NCBI RefSeq assembly: GCF_017569185.1
Contig: NZ_CP071869.1
Location: 3,462,001 to 3,526,000 of the forward strand
Reading direction: 5' to 3'
DNA: 64,000 bases
Source of the DNA: Polaribacter cellanae
GTDB taxonomy: Bacteria > Bacteroidota > Bacteroidia > Flavobacteriales > Flavobacteriaceae
Shown here: positions 9,001 to 18,673 of the stretch, in pieces
Layout of the letters: every line of letters starts with the position of its first letter
Numbering within the stretch: the first letter of the stretch is position 1
Position numbers and translations under genes: made by a program
The notes under the pieces: model-generated
The model's database searches: none
What the model saw: only the letters and a program-made list of their open reading frames with translations
What the model was told of the DNA's origin: nothing

Positions 9001-12000
9001 ATGAATCAAAACTTTTTAAAACTATTGTTTATGTTTTGTTTGTTCGCTTTTCAGAATGTAAAAGCGCAAACAACAGTAACAGGAACAATTACAGAAGCTT
9101 CAAGTGGAGAGGTACTTCCAGGAGCAAGCATTTTAATTAAAGGTACAAGCAATGGAGTGTCGTCCGATTTCGATGGAAAGTATAGTATTACTTTCTCAGG
9201 AACATCTGCAACCTTTGTTGTTTCTTATGTTGGTTACAAAACAAAAGAAGTTACTTACAAAGGATCTAACGTATTAAATGTGGCTTTGTCTGAAGCAGCA
9301 GATAGTTTAAATGAGATTGTGGTAACAGCTTTAGGTATTAAAAGGCAGCAAAGATCTGTTGGTTATGCAGCCCAAACAGTTAAAGCAACTGAGGTAACGT
9401 TAGCAGATCCTGTAGATATTGCTCAAGGTTTACAAGGTAAAGTAGCTGGTTTAAACATTACGACTTCTAATGGTATTGGAAATGCTTCTTCTAGAGTTGT
9501 TATTAGAGGTAATAATAGTTTATTTGGTAGAAATACACCTTTAATTGTTGTAGATGGAGCTATTGTAGATAATAGCGAATTGGAGCAAGGTAATGTTGGA
9601 GAAAAACAAGAAACTTACAAAGATTGGGGTAACTATTTAAGTTACTTAGACATGTCTACTGTAGAAGATATTACAGTGTTAAAAGGACCAAATGCAGCTG
9701 CATTATATGGTGCAAGAGGTGCAAATGGTGTTATTTTAATTACTTCGAAAAAAGGAGGAGAGAGACCAGGTATTGGTGTTCGTTACAATGTGTCTACCAA
9801 TTTTTCAGACACCTATAGATATACAGATGTACAAAATGAATATGGTGGAGGTTTTAGAGCATCTTTATTTACTGCAAACCCTAAGTTGCCAAAAACGGCT
9901 TCAGGACAAAGTTTTCCTTCTATACTTTATCCACAATCTTGGAGTGGAAACCCATATCCAGGAGCTACAGGTATAGATTCTTCTCATGGAGCGATACCTG
10001 GAGGGTACAATACTTGGGACATTTATAGTTGGTTTGGTGGAGGTGCCTCTTGGGGCCCAAAATTAGATGGAACACAAGCACTTTGGTGGGATGGTAAAAC
10101 AAGAACTTACTCTCCACAACCAAACAATAGAAAATATATGTTTAAACAAGGTATTGAAAAAACACATAGTCTATCATTTTCTTCAGCAAACGATTTAGGA
10201 AGCATTCGTGTTGGTTTTACTCATAGAGAGGCAGATGCAATTATCGAAAATACAAACTCTAAAAGCACTAGCTTTTCTTTAGGTTCTCATGTAAATATTT
10301 CTAAAGTTTTAAGTGCAGATATTAATGCAGGATATAACCAAAATTTTAGATTAAATACTCCAGAAATTGGAAACAATAATTCTTGGACTAAGTTTAATAT
10401 CTATGGAATGTCTAGGGAGTATAGAGGTTTAGAAAAAGATTTATATTTCGGCAAAGATTTATATGATGGTTTTAGAGTTGATTTTGGAGGGGCCTATCCA
10501 CATGCAGAGTATAGTAAAAATTTATTTTGGGATTTTTATGAAAATAACGATCGCTTATGGAGAGACGAATTCTTATCTACAATTAAGCTAAATGCGGAGA
10601 TTACTCCATGGTTTAATGCTTTTGTTAGAACTTCTGTAGATTTAATAGGAACAAGATTCGAAGAAACTAAAAACACAATTAAACCTGATGGTATTAGCGA
10701 AGGTGGTTTCAATAAAACTGTTAGTAAATCTAAAACATTCAATACAGATATTATGGCTACTTTCCACAAGGAAAACTTATTAACAGAAGGTTTTAATGCA
10801 AGTATTACTTTAGGTTTAAATAACTATTCGATAAACAATTCTGGTGTAGAAGGAAGAAATGGAAGTACTTTTAAAGTACCTAATGTGTACTCTTTATATA
10901 ATTTTGTTCCTAGAATTGACGACTTTACTCCAGATAGAAGTAATGCAGATGATTTTAAAACAGGAGCAAGAGAAACAAGATACGTTGTACAATCTTTCGC
11001 GTACATTGGTCTTTTAAATTTATCTTACAAAAACTATTTATTCTTAGAAGCAACTGGAAGAAAAGATTATACATCTACATTGCCTAAGAATAATAATTCT
11101 ACATTTTATCCTTCTGTAAGTTCTTCTTTGGTATTTACAGATGCATTTGATTTAGGAAGCATAAAAGAAACTTTAAATTATGGTTCTTTAAGAGTTGCTT
11201 GGGGTAGAAGTGCAAATGCAGCGGAGCCTTACCAATTAGATAATACGTATAATACAAGTACTTTTGGTAATTCAACTACAATAACGAGACCTAGTAATAT
11301 ACCTCCATCAGACTTAACGTTCCAAACTTCAGAGTCTAAGGAGATAGGATTGTCTTTAGGTTTCTTTAATAATAATTTAAATGTAGATTTTACGTATTAT
11401 GATATCAAGTCAGATAACCAAATTATGACATCTGCTGTATCATTAGCTTCTGGAGCATCGAAAGTGACTTTTAACTCTGGAGAATTAACAAATAGAGGTA
11501 TCGAATTTATTATTAATGCGAAAATTATTAATAACGATAATTTCTCTTGGAATGCTACATTCAATGGTGCTAAAAATACGAATAAAGTAGTTTCTTTAGC
11601 GGATGGTATAGAAGAGCAAGAAATTGCGAGTGTATTTGGTAGTAAAGGTGCTTTTATGAAAGCTTCTCCAGGCGAGAACTATGGAGCGATTTATGGAACA
11701 GATTTCGAACTTGACGACCAAGGTAGAAGGCAAGTTATGAATATTTATAATAAAGACGGAAGTGGGGAAGTTGTAGGTACTCAGTATAAAGTTTCTAGTG
11801 ATGTGCAAAAAATAGGAAATGCAGCGCCAAAATTAACAGGAGGTTTACGTAACGTTTTTAGATACAAAAACTTTAGTTTATCTGCTTTAATGGACTTTAA
11901 ATTAGGTGGAGATATTTATTCTGTAGACCATGCAGTAGCAATGGGAAGTGGTTTGTCTCCAGAAACAGCAGCAGCTAGAAGAGATGGAGCTGGTTTACCA

Positions 12001-12417
12001 TATACTTTTCCTGATGGAACAACTGCAAACGTTGGTATGATAATGGATGGATTTAATGTTGATGATAATAAAGTAAATGATAGAGTTATTACTCCAACCA
12101 ATTTCTATGGAGTTACTTACGCAGGTTGGTCTAACTTAAACAGACCAAGAAGTTTATCTGTTTTCGAAAATTCTTGGGTAAAATTAAGAGAATTATCTCT
12201 TACCTATAGTATGCCTAAAAATCTCCTGCAAAAATTTAACTTTATAGAAGACTTGTCTGTATCGTTAATAGGTAGAAATTTATTTTACATTTATACAACT
12301 TTGCCACAAAGATTAAATCCAGAAGCAATTAACGGAACTGGTAATGGTCAAGGATTACAATGGTCGGCTTTTCCTAGCATACGAACAGTAGGATTTAATT
12401 TAAAAGTAGGACTTTAA
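9001..12417 (+). CDS. susC: SusC/RagA-family TonB-linked outer membrane importer
   Basis: The 1138-residue protein has a signal peptide (1-22, ending VKAQ). A CarboxypepD_reg-like domain spans about 23-105 (VTGTITEASSGEVLPGAS) and carries the SusC-type EIVVTALGIKR box at about 104-114. The plug follows (about 115-250, with GLQGKVAGLNI and VVIRGNNS), then a 22-strand barrel to the C-terminus. Family knowledge: SusC forms the channel that imports oligosaccharides with TonB energy, capped by the SusD lipoprotein encoded next. The downstream N-glycan-type enzymes suggest it imports N-glycan fragments. A leader of about 235 bases between the divergent GT4 gene and this ATG should hold the promoter, but I found no clear -7 consensus. 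Confidence 0.93.
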   Translation: MNQNFLKLLFMFCLFAFQNVKAQTTVTGTITEASSGEVLPGASILIKGTSNGVSSDFDGKYSITFSGTSATFVVSYVGYKTKEVTYKGSNVLNVALSEAADSLNEIVVTALGIKRQQRSVGYAAQTVKATEVTLADPVDIAQGLQGKVAGLNITTSNGIGNASSRVVIRGNNSLFGRNTPLIVVDGAIVDNSELEQGNVGEKQETYKDWGNYLSYLDMSTVEDITVLKGPNAAALYGARGANGVILITSKKGGERPGIGVRYNVSTNFSDTYRYTDVQNEYGGGFRASLFTANPKLPKTASGQSFPSILYPQSWSGNPYPGATGIDSSHGAIPGGYNTWDIYSWFGGGASWGPKLDGTQALWWDGKTRTYSPQPNNRKYMFKQGIEKTHSLSFSSANDLGSIRVGFTHREADAIIENTNSKSTSFSLGSHVNISKVLSADINAGYNQNFRLNTPEIGNNNSWTKFNIYGMSREYRGLEKDLYFGKDLYDGFRVDFGGAYPHAEYSKNLFWDFYENNDRLWRDEFLSTIKLNAEITPWFNAFVRTSVDLIGTRFEETKNTIKPDGISEGGFNKTVSKSKTFNTDIMATFHKENLLTEGFNASITLGLNNYSINNSGVEGRNGSTFKVPNVYSLYNFVPRIDDFTPDRSNADDFKTGARETRYVVQSFAYIGLLNLSYKNYLFLEATGRKDYTSTLPKNNNSTFYPSVSSSLVFTDAFDLGSIKETLNYGSLRVAWGRSANAAEPYQLDNTYNTSTFGNSTTITRPSNIPPSDLTFQTSESKEIGLSLGFFNNNLNVDFTYYDIKSDNQIMTSAVSLASGASKVTFNSGELTNRGIEFIINAKIINNDNFSWNATFNGAKNTNKVVSLADGIEEQEIASVFGSKGAFMKASPGENYGAIYGTDFELDDQGRRQVMNIYNKDGSGEVVGTQYKVSSDVQKIGNAAPKLTGGLRNVFRYKNFSLSALMDFKLGGDIYSVDHAVAMGSGLSPETAAARRDGAGLPYTFPDGTTANVGMIMDGFNVDDNKVNDRVITPTNFYGVTYAGWSNLNRPRSLSVFENSWVKLRELSLTYSMPKNLLQKFNFIEDLSVSLIGRNLFYIYTTLPQRLNPEAINGTGNGQGLQWSAFPSIRTVGFNLKVGL

Positions 12418-12436
12418 TCAAATAAAATAAGACAAT

Positions 12437-14035
12437 ATGAAAAGTATATATAAAAAAAATAGAAACAAGGGGTTGTATTTAATGCTTCTTTTTATGGGCT
12501 TTCTTTCTTTTAATTCATGTGATAATGATTTTGGAGATATTAACGATGGCTATGAAGCAAAGCTTTACAAAGCAAACATTCCAGGATTGTTTAATGGAAT
12601 GGTAGCATCACTTAAATTTGAAGATACAAGATATAAAGTACCTATGGCTTGGTTATATCAGTGGAACCAACAGGCAGCTATGTATGGTGCTACAGGATTT
12701 CGTTTAGATGATGCAGTTACTCCAGCTTGGAGAAACTACTATGCAACTTTGGCGAATTATAACGATTTGTTAGGGTTAATAGCTAAAGAAGAAGTACCTG
12801 AAAACTATAAAAATGTAGAAGCGATGGCAAAAATTATAATAGCGTATAAAACTTTGTCTAACACTTTACTTTATGGAAATATGCCATATTCAGAAGCTGG
12901 GAAAGGTTTTTTAACAACAGATAGTTTTAGACCAGTTTACGAAGATCAACAGTCTATTATGAAAGCAGCGATTAGCAACTTAACTGCTGCAATTGGAGAT
13001 TTGTCTACAAGCACCTCTCAGTTTTCTTTAGGAAGTTCAGAAACACTTTTAGGGAATGATGTTAATATGTGGAAAAAATTCGCCAACTCTGTTCGTTTAA
13101 ATGCGGCAATGATTATGATAGAAAAGGACGAAGCTTTTGCTGCTCCAATTATTACTGCATCTTTAGAGGCTCCATTATTAACTTCAGAAGAATACGTTTC
13201 TTTAGATCCGGGAAAAATAGCTGGACTTCAAAATAATAGAGAATGGTATTTTAGAGGAAACTCTTATTTAAGAATGGGTTCTACGATGTTTAATGAAATG
13301 TCTAGTACAACAGCTGTAGATGGTTCTGGAATTTACGATTTAAGAACAAGCATTTTGTTCGAACCTAATGAAGACGATAAGTGGATTCCTTATCCTCAAA
13401 TTTCTGATGCGAGTACACCAACAGTAACTGGAGATCCACATATAGAAGCAAGAGTGAAAAAAGATTGGACTAAAAATAGATCGAATTTTGCAACTTTTAA
13501 CGTGTATTATGTGCAAGATCATTCTATACCACAATTTTTAATTACAGGGTCTCAAGTAAGCTTTTTAAAGGCAGAGATTTATAATAGAGGTTTAGCAGGA
13601 ATTGCGGCAGATCAAGCAAAAGCGAAAACTTTTTATGAAGAAGGTATTACAGCATCTGTTAACTTTTGGTATAACCACGCTTTTAATTCAATTTGGGATG
13701 TAAATAAGCCTGCTGCTGCTGCACCAACATCTGCAGAATTAACAGCAATGTTAACAAACCCAGAAGTAGCTTACAGCTCAAATGCTTCAGATGCATTAAC
13801 TCAGATTTATAAACAAAGTTGGATTGCTTTAATTCATCAACCAATAGAGGCTTGGACGCTTAAAAGAAGAACTGGAGATGCAACACCTGGAGTTCAATTA
13901 CCAGCAACTAGTTTAGTAACAGACTTTAATAGATTGGTGTACCCACCTTCAGAAAGAGAAACGAATCGTGTAAACTGGACTGCTGCAACAGGCGGAACAG
14001 ATTCAGAGAAAGTTAAAACATGGATTCAGAAATAA
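12437..14035 (+). CDS. susD: SusD-like surface glycan-binding lipoprotein
   Basis: The 532-residue product has a lipoprotein signal with the acylated Cys at position 28 (SFNSC), followed by an acidic DNDFGD stretch that fits the Bacteroidota export signal for surface exposure. The body is the helical TPR-like SusD fold; AMAKIIIAYKTLSNTLLYGNMPYSEA and NSVRLNAAMIMIE are typical of the SusD_2-type branch rather than of SusD itself. It starts 20 bases after the SusC stop, the usual SusC-SusD arrangement, and would form the lid of that importer. Ligand specificity cannot be read from the sequence; the neighbouring genes point to N-glycan. A strong terminator follows 30 bases after its stop. Confidence 0.9.
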   Translation: MKSIYKKNRNKGLYLMLLFMGFLSFNSCDNDFGDINDGYEAKLYKANIPGLFNGMVASLKFEDTRYKVPMAWLYQWNQQAAMYGATGFRLDDAVTPAWRNYYATLANYNDLLGLIAKEEVPENYKNVEAMAKIIIAYKTLSNTLLYGNMPYSEAGKGFLTTDSFRPVYEDQQSIMKAAISNLTAAIGDLSTSTSQFSLGSSETLLGNDVNMWKKFANSVRLNAAMIMIEKDEAFAAPIITASLEAPLLTSEEYVSLDPGKIAGLQNNREWYFRGNSYLRMGSTMFNEMSSTTAVDGSGIYDLRTSILFEPNEDDKWIPYPQISDASTPTVTGDPHIEARVKKDWTKNRSNFATFNVYYVQDHSIPQFLITGSQVSFLKAEIYNRGLAGIAADQAKAKTFYEEGITASVNFWYNHAFNSIWDVNKPAAAAPTSAELTAMLTNPEVAYSSNASDALTQIYKQSWIALIHQPIEAWTLKRRTGDATPGVQLPATSLVTDFNRLVYPPSERETNRVNWTAATGGTDSEKVKTWIQK

Positions 14036-14064
14036 ATAGATAAATTTTATCTAAAACAAATTTT

Positions 14065-14117
14065 AATAGGGCTCTTGTCAATTATTTGATTATTTGATAG
14101 AGGGCTCTATTTTTTTT
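14065..14117 (+). terminator. Rho-independent terminator after susCD
   Basis: A stem formed by AATAGGGCTCTT (14065-14076) and its partner ending at 14111 closes about 12 pairs, three of them G-U, around a loop of about 22 bases. A run of eight T follows (14110-14117). It lies 30 bases after the susD stop, so it separates the susCD transcript from what follows and would let import proteins be made in a ratio different from the enzymes. Confidence 0.7.
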
Positions 14118-14211
14118 ATAACATTATTTGATATTTTAATGTTATTTTTGGATGATTAAGTAAAAAGCTTATTGAAATAAAATGAAGAAACCATCTTAAA
14201 AGTATAAGAAT

Positions 14212-14294
14212 TTGTCATCATTTCAACTGTAATGGAGAAATCTTATTTTTTGATTTTTAGTATTTTATGTTTTTCGACTTCGCTCAAAATGATC
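14212..14294. repeat. Degenerate flavobacterial intergenic repeat
   Basis: The stretch starts with GTCATCATTTCAACTGTAAT and GGAGAAATCTTA and ends with TTTTCGACTTCGCTCAAAATGA. Both halves resemble the dispersed intergenic repeat of flavobacteria that I remember as GTCATTTCGAC...GAGAAATCTC...TCGACT(A/T)CGCTCGAAATGA. Here the copy is worn: C to A changes have removed several CG pairs. The surrounding stretch 14118-14492 has no coding frame of note and otherwise only AT-rich sequence, with a possible second remnant GGATGACAG at 14330-14338. The repeat may be a mobile hairpin (REP-like) with no role in the locus. Confidence 0.45.
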
Positions 14295-14492
14295 TTTTTT
14301 AAAACAAATATTAATAATTAACAAACATAGGATGACAGCTAAACTTACTTTTGAGATAGCCTCTTTGTTTTTTAATTAAAACCTGCTTTAAGAGTATTAA
14401 AATTAAGGAAGTTACTTTATGTAGTATTGAAGGATAATCGGTTTTACTTAAAGCTTTTCAGGTTTAAAAACTTATAGAAAAGTTTCTCAAAA

Positions 14493-15206
14493 TTAGTTAA
14501 TCGAAGAATTTAATATTCTAGCTTTAACATCATCAATATAACTTCGACCAATTACATATCTCATTCCTCCAACTTCCACACTATTTCCTTCTAAAACTTC
14601 TATTTTATCGAGTGCAACTGTATAAGATCTATGGATTCGTATAAAACTTTCCGAAGGTAACATTTCTGTAAAACTATTGTGTGTTTGATGGATTATGTAT
14701 CGCTCTGTAGAGGTACTAATTTTTAAATAATCTCTTAGACTTTCAATCACTAAAATTTCATCTAAATAAATTTTAATATTTTTCTTTTTTTCTATTTTAA
14801 TAAAGATAAAAGGTCTAGAGTTTGTTTTTTTTTGAGGTAATTTATTGGTATTAAAGATTTTATGCACCTTATTAATAGCTAAAATAAATCTCGGAAAAGG
14901 AATCGGTTTAATTAAATAATCTAACACTTCCAACTCATAGGTTTCCACAGCGTATTCTTTGTGGGCGCTTGTTATAATAATTAGAGGTTTGTTTTCTAGG
15001 CTTTTAATAAAGCTTAAACCATCTAAAAGAGGCATATTTATGTCTAAGAAAATTAAATCAACTTTTTCTTTTTTTAGAAAATTTAATGCGTCAATGGCGT
15101 TTCCGAAAGTAGAAACGACCTTAATATCTTCAATTTTATCTAAGTAGTTATTAATCAAATTAATAGCTAATGGTTCATCATCAATAATCAAACTTCTTAT
15201 CTCCAT
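14493..15206 (-). CDS. LytTR-family response regulator
   Basis: The 237-residue protein has a receiver domain (about 1-120) with the acidic pair D9-D10 (IIDDEP), phosphoacceptor D55 in LIFLDINMP, a Thr/Ser switch (IIITSAH) and the conserved Lys in YLIKPIPF. A LytTR DNA-binding domain follows (about 130-235), with the family's FIRIHRSYTVALDKI and the final GRSY elements. The sensor kinase gene ends two bases before this ATG. It is expected to bind direct repeats and control nearby genes when phosphorylated. The position, between susCD and the enzyme genes and facing away from GH92, suggests control of this locus, but no binding site could be confirmed. Confidence 0.9.
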   Translation of the reverse strand: MEIRSLIIDDEPLAINLINNYLDKIEDIKVVSTFGNAIDALNFLKKEKVDLIFLDINMPLLDGLSFIKSLENKPLIIITSAHKEYAVETYELEVLDYLIKPIPFPRFILAINKVHKIFNTNKLPQKKTNSRPFIFIKIEKKKNIKIYLDEILVIESLRDYLKISTSTERYIIHQTHNSFTEMLPSESFIRIHRSYTVALDKIEVLEGNSVEVGGMRYVIGRSYIDDVKARILNSSIN

Positions 15207-15208
15207 TT

Positions 15209-16264
15209 TTATACTTTTATTTTTAAATTTACAATAAATAAATTATTTATGGTTTCAATAGATAAATCGTAGTCTTCTTTACGATACCCAAGTTCTAATC
15301 TTTTTTTAACGTTCGTTAATCCAATTCCCCCAAAATTAGGTATAATTTTATTCTTTTTATAAATTGAAACTGCAGGAGTAGGGTTTGTTATTTTAAAATA
15401 AAGGAAGTTTTCTTTAACTTTAAAACTAATATCTAACTTCACTTTATTAATATTTTTGTCTATTCCGTGTTTAAAAGCATTTTCTACGAAAGATAACAAT
15501 AATATAGGAGCTATTTTTTTTCCTATGATATTTCCAGCCATATCCATATTTACTTCCAGTAATTCTCCATGTCTCATTCTTTCTAATTCGATATAATTTT
15601 GAATGCATAGAATTTCTTTTTCTAGACTTTGTCTTTTGTTACCAGTTTCATAAAGAATATATCGCATTAATTCTGACAGTTTTAAGATTATTTTCGGCGT
15701 CTTTTCCGATTTTTCAATAGCTAAAGAATAAATGTTATTTAAGGTATTAAAAAAGAAATGAGGAGAAACCTGAGATCTTAAAAATAACAATTCAGTTTCT
15801 AATTGCACTTTTTCTAAATCTATTAACCTTTTGTGCTCTTTAATCCAATCCATTGTAATCTTTATGGCAGTTACAAAGGTTACAACGTACAATTCTCCAA
15901 TCATCATATCTATAGCGTAATCCATTGTAAATTCATGAATTTGTTTTGGTCCTTCTGGCCAAACATCATTGCTAACAAGGTAATAAGTTAGGTTAAACTT
16001 CAAAAAAACCATTGTTAATAACGAAGCTATAACTAAGAGTATATAGGTCTTATATTTACGTTTAAAAACAAATTTTGGCATTAAATAATAAATATTAAGA
16101 TAGGTTAAGAAAATATGTATTGGAAAACCAATAAGATTGGTTTTAAAAGAATACATAAAATCGTTAAAATATCTACTCCAGCGAAAAGTATTAAATAGAA
16201 AATAAATTAACCAAAAGATTATATGATGTCTTAGTGTTATGTTAAATAATTTTCTAGGTTTCAT
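15209..16264 (-). CDS. LytS/YehU-type sensor histidine kinase
   Basis: The 351-residue protein has four predicted membrane helices (about 15-30, 43-62, 73-93 and 120-138). The His_kinase domain follows, with phosphoacceptor H169 in SQVSPHFFFNTLNNI, the variant of the usual NPHFLFN box. The HATPase region is at about 250-345, with SFVENAFKHGI (N box) and the FGGIGLTNVKKRLEL glycine-rich box. No extracellular sensor domain of size is visible, so the signal is sensed in or near the membrane. It is the partner of the LytTR regulator downstream. It diverges from the GH92 gene across 104 bases, a natural site for autoregulation and locus control. Confidence 0.9.
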   Translation of the reverse strand: MKPRKLFNITLRHHIIFWLIYFLFNTFRWSRYFNDFMYSFKTNLIGFPIHIFLTYLNIYYLMPKFVFKRKYKTYILLVIASLLTMVFLKFNLTYYLVSNDVWPEGPKQIHEFTMDYAIDMMIGELYVVTFVTAIKITMDWIKEHKRLIDLEKVQLETELLFLRSQVSPHFFFNTLNNIYSLAIEKSEKTPKIILKLSELMRYILYETGNKRQSLEKEILCIQNYIELERMRHGELLEVNMDMAGNIIGKKIAPILLLSFVENAFKHGIDKNINKVKLDISFKVKENFLYFKITNPTPAVSIYKKNKIIPNFGGIGLTNVKKRLELGYRKEDYDLSIETINNLFIVNLKIKV

Positions 16265-16368
16265 AATTGTACTTTTTGATGTCTGTCGACATTCGTAAGC
16301 TATCTGTCTAATATTATTCTTTATACAGCTGTTCTTTTTTTAATTTACTTCACTAAAAACAGAAATAA
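16265..16368. promoter_or_regulatory. Divergent intergenic region between sensor kinase and GH92 genes
   Basis: These 104 bases separate two divergent start codons and must carry both promoters. A short interrupted palindrome, ATGTC-TGTC-GACAT at 16279-16292, is visible close to the kinase start. No convincing TTG/TAnnTTTG Bacteroidota promoter could be picked out by eye. The palindrome is too short to be more than a candidate operator. Confidence 0.3.
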
Positions 16369-18621
16369 ATGATATTTTTTAAAAACCCCAATATAAAGAT
16401 ATTTTACATTTTATTAACCCTGCTAACAGTTGTTTCCTGTGATAAAAATAGCAAAGAACCAGAAATACAATCGTTAACAGAGTTTGTAGATCCTTTTATT
16501 GGAACAGGAGGTCATGGACATACATATCCTGGAGCAACCGTTCCTTTTGGAATGTTGCAAGTGACTCCTGTAAATGGAATTTCTAAATGGGATTGGTGTT
16601 CTGGGTATCATTATTCAGATTCTGTAGCAGTTGGTTTTAGTCATTTAGCTTTAAGTGGAACAGGAATTGGAGATTTGGTAGATATTCTTTTTATGCCAAT
16701 TAATAAAAAGGTCGATTTATCTATCAACCCAAAATCGAGAGATAGTATTGCTTATAAATCTTCTTATAGTCACAATAACGAAACAGCAAAACCAGGTTAT
16801 TATCAGGTTTTCTTAGAAGATCACAATGTAAATGTTGAATTAACAACCACAAAAAGAACAGCATATCATAAATATACTTTTCAAAAAGATGATAAGCAAT
16901 CTGTAGTTATTGATTTAGGTTTTGCAATAAATTGGGATACTCCTTTAAAAACATCTGTACATATTGAAGATAAATATACCATAAGTGGAACTCGTTTTAG
17001 TAAAGGTTGGGCAAGAAACCAAAAAGTATTTTTTGTAGCTAAATTCTCGAAACCAATAACAAAACATCAAATATATGCTGATGGTAACCTTGTAGAAAAG
17101 AACACTTCAGAAGGCATAAAAACAGCTACACAATTATTTTTTGATACTAAGAGTAATGAAGAATTATTTGTAAAAGTAGCTTTATCATCTGTAAGTGTAG
17201 AAAATGCAAAAAACAATTTAAGAGAAGGAAATTTCAATTTTAACGCTATAAAAGAGGAAGCAAATAATAAATGGAAAAACGCTTTAACAAAGATTGAAGT
17301 AGAAACGCCTATCGACTCTTTAAAAACAATTTTTTACACAGCAATGTATCACGCACAATTGGCACCAGTTACTTACAGTGATAAAAACGGACAATTTAGA
17401 AAAGAAAATGATGAAATTGTAACTGCGAACGATTATACAGCATATTCAACCTTATCGCTTTGGGATACTTTTAGGGCCGAACATCCTTTACTAACCTTAA
17501 CAGCGCCAGATAGAGTTTCGGATATTATAAACACAATGTTGGCGTATTACGAAACCAAAAAAATATTACCAGTTTGGACCTTGTATGCAAACGAAACCAA
17601 TACAATGACGGGTTATCACTCGATACCTGTAATTGTGGAAGCATATATGAAAGGAATTCGTGGTTTTGATACCGGAAAAGCATTTGAAGCAATGAAAACC
17701 ACAATGATGCAAGACGAAAGAGGATTGAATCATTATAAAAAATATGGTTACATCCCATATACTTTATTGGACGAATCTGTAACAATTACTTTAGAATATG
17801 CCTATGACGATTGGTGTGTAGCTCAAATGGCAAAGGCACTAGGAAAAGATGCTGATTACAAATTTTTCTTAAATCGTTCTAAAGCATATCAACATCTATT
17901 TGATAATAAAACTGGTTTTATGCGAGGGAAAGCTGTAGATGGTAAATCTTGGAACGAACCTTTTGATGCAAAACATTCTAACCACAGAGAGCAAACAGAT
18001 TATACAGAAGGAAATGCATGGCAACATAGTTGGTTTGTGCCCCAAGATCCAGAAAATTTTATTAAACTTCATGGAAGTAACGAAATTTTTACAAGTAGAT
18101 TAGAGCAATTATTTACGGAAAGCTCAGAAATTACTGGAGATAATATTTCCGCAGATATTTCTGGACTTATTGGGCAATATGCGCATGGAAATGAACCAAG
18201 CCATCATATAGCTTATCTTTTTAATCATGCAAAGCAACCTTGGCGAACGCAATATTGGGCTCGTCATATTATGGATACACAATACAATACAACACCAAAT
18301 GGTTTAAGTGGAAACGAAGATTGTGGACAAATGAGTGCTTGGTATGCACTGAGTTCTATTGGTTTGTATGCAATGAATCCTGCCTCTGGAAATTATGAAA
18401 TAGGAAGCCCTATTTTTGAAAAAGTTACCATTAAAGTTGCTGACGGAAAAACATTTGTAATCGAAGCAGAAAACGTTTCAGATAAAAATATATATATACA
18501 ATCTGCAACACTTAATGGTAAAGAGTTCAATAGAACAAACATCTCTCATAAAGAGATTTTAGAAGGAGGAACATTACATTTTGTAATGGGAAATCAACCA
18601 AATAAAAATTGGGGAGTTTAA
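16369..18621 (+). CDS. GH92 alpha-mannosidase, lipoprotein (first of three)
   Basis: The 750-residue protein has a lipobox with Cys24 (VVSC) and the GH92 opening block FVDPFIGTGGHGHTYPGATVPFGM at about 39-62. The catalytic half carries EGNAWQHSW (E547), HGNEPSHH (E609) and GNEDCGQMSAW (D651). In characterised GH92 enzymes the general acid Glu and base Asp lie in the equivalents of the first and third of these blocks, with calcium also bound there. GH92 members are exo-alpha-mannosidases, usually alpha-1,2 or alpha-1,3, with inversion. The length is normal for the family. It starts the enzyme transcript, 53 bases before the symporter, and would trim mannose from N-glycans at the surface or in the periplasm. 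Exact linkage is not predictable here. Confidence 0.92.
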   Translation: MIFFKNPNIKIFYILLTLLTVVSCDKNSKEPEIQSLTEFVDPFIGTGGHGHTYPGATVPFGMLQVTPVNGISKWDWCSGYHYSDSVAVGFSHLALSGTGIGDLVDILFMPINKKVDLSINPKSRDSIAYKSSYSHNNETAKPGYYQVFLEDHNVNVELTTTKRTAYHKYTFQKDDKQSVVIDLGFAINWDTPLKTSVHIEDKYTISGTRFSKGWARNQKVFFVAKFSKPITKHQIYADGNLVEKNTSEGIKTATQLFFDTKSNEELFVKVALSSVSVENAKNNLREGNFNFNAIKEEANNKWKNALTKIEVETPIDSLKTIFYTAMYHAQLAPVTYSDKNGQFRKENDEIVTANDYTAYSTLSLWDTFRAEHPLLTLTAPDRVSDIINTMLAYYETKKILPVWTLYANETNTMTGYHSIPVIVEAYMKGIRGFDTGKAFEAMKTTMMQDERGLNHYKKYGYIPYTLLDESVTITLEYAYDDWCVAQMAKALGKDADYKFFLNRSKAYQHLFDNKTGFMRGKAVDGKSWNEPFDAKHSNHREQTDYTEGNAWQHSWFVPQDPENFIKLHGSNEIFTSRLEQLFTESSEITGDNISADISGLIGQYAHGNEPSHHIAYLFNHAKQPWRTQYWARHIMDTQYNTTPNGLSGNEDCGQMSAWYALSSIGLYAMNPASGNYEIGSPIFEKVTIKVADGKTFVIEAENVSDKNIYIQSATLNGKEFNRTNISHKEILEGGTLHFVMGNQPNKNWGV

Positions 18622-18673
18622 AATAAACAATTCGTAGCCCATAAAAACGAACCAATAACCCAAACCAACCAAT

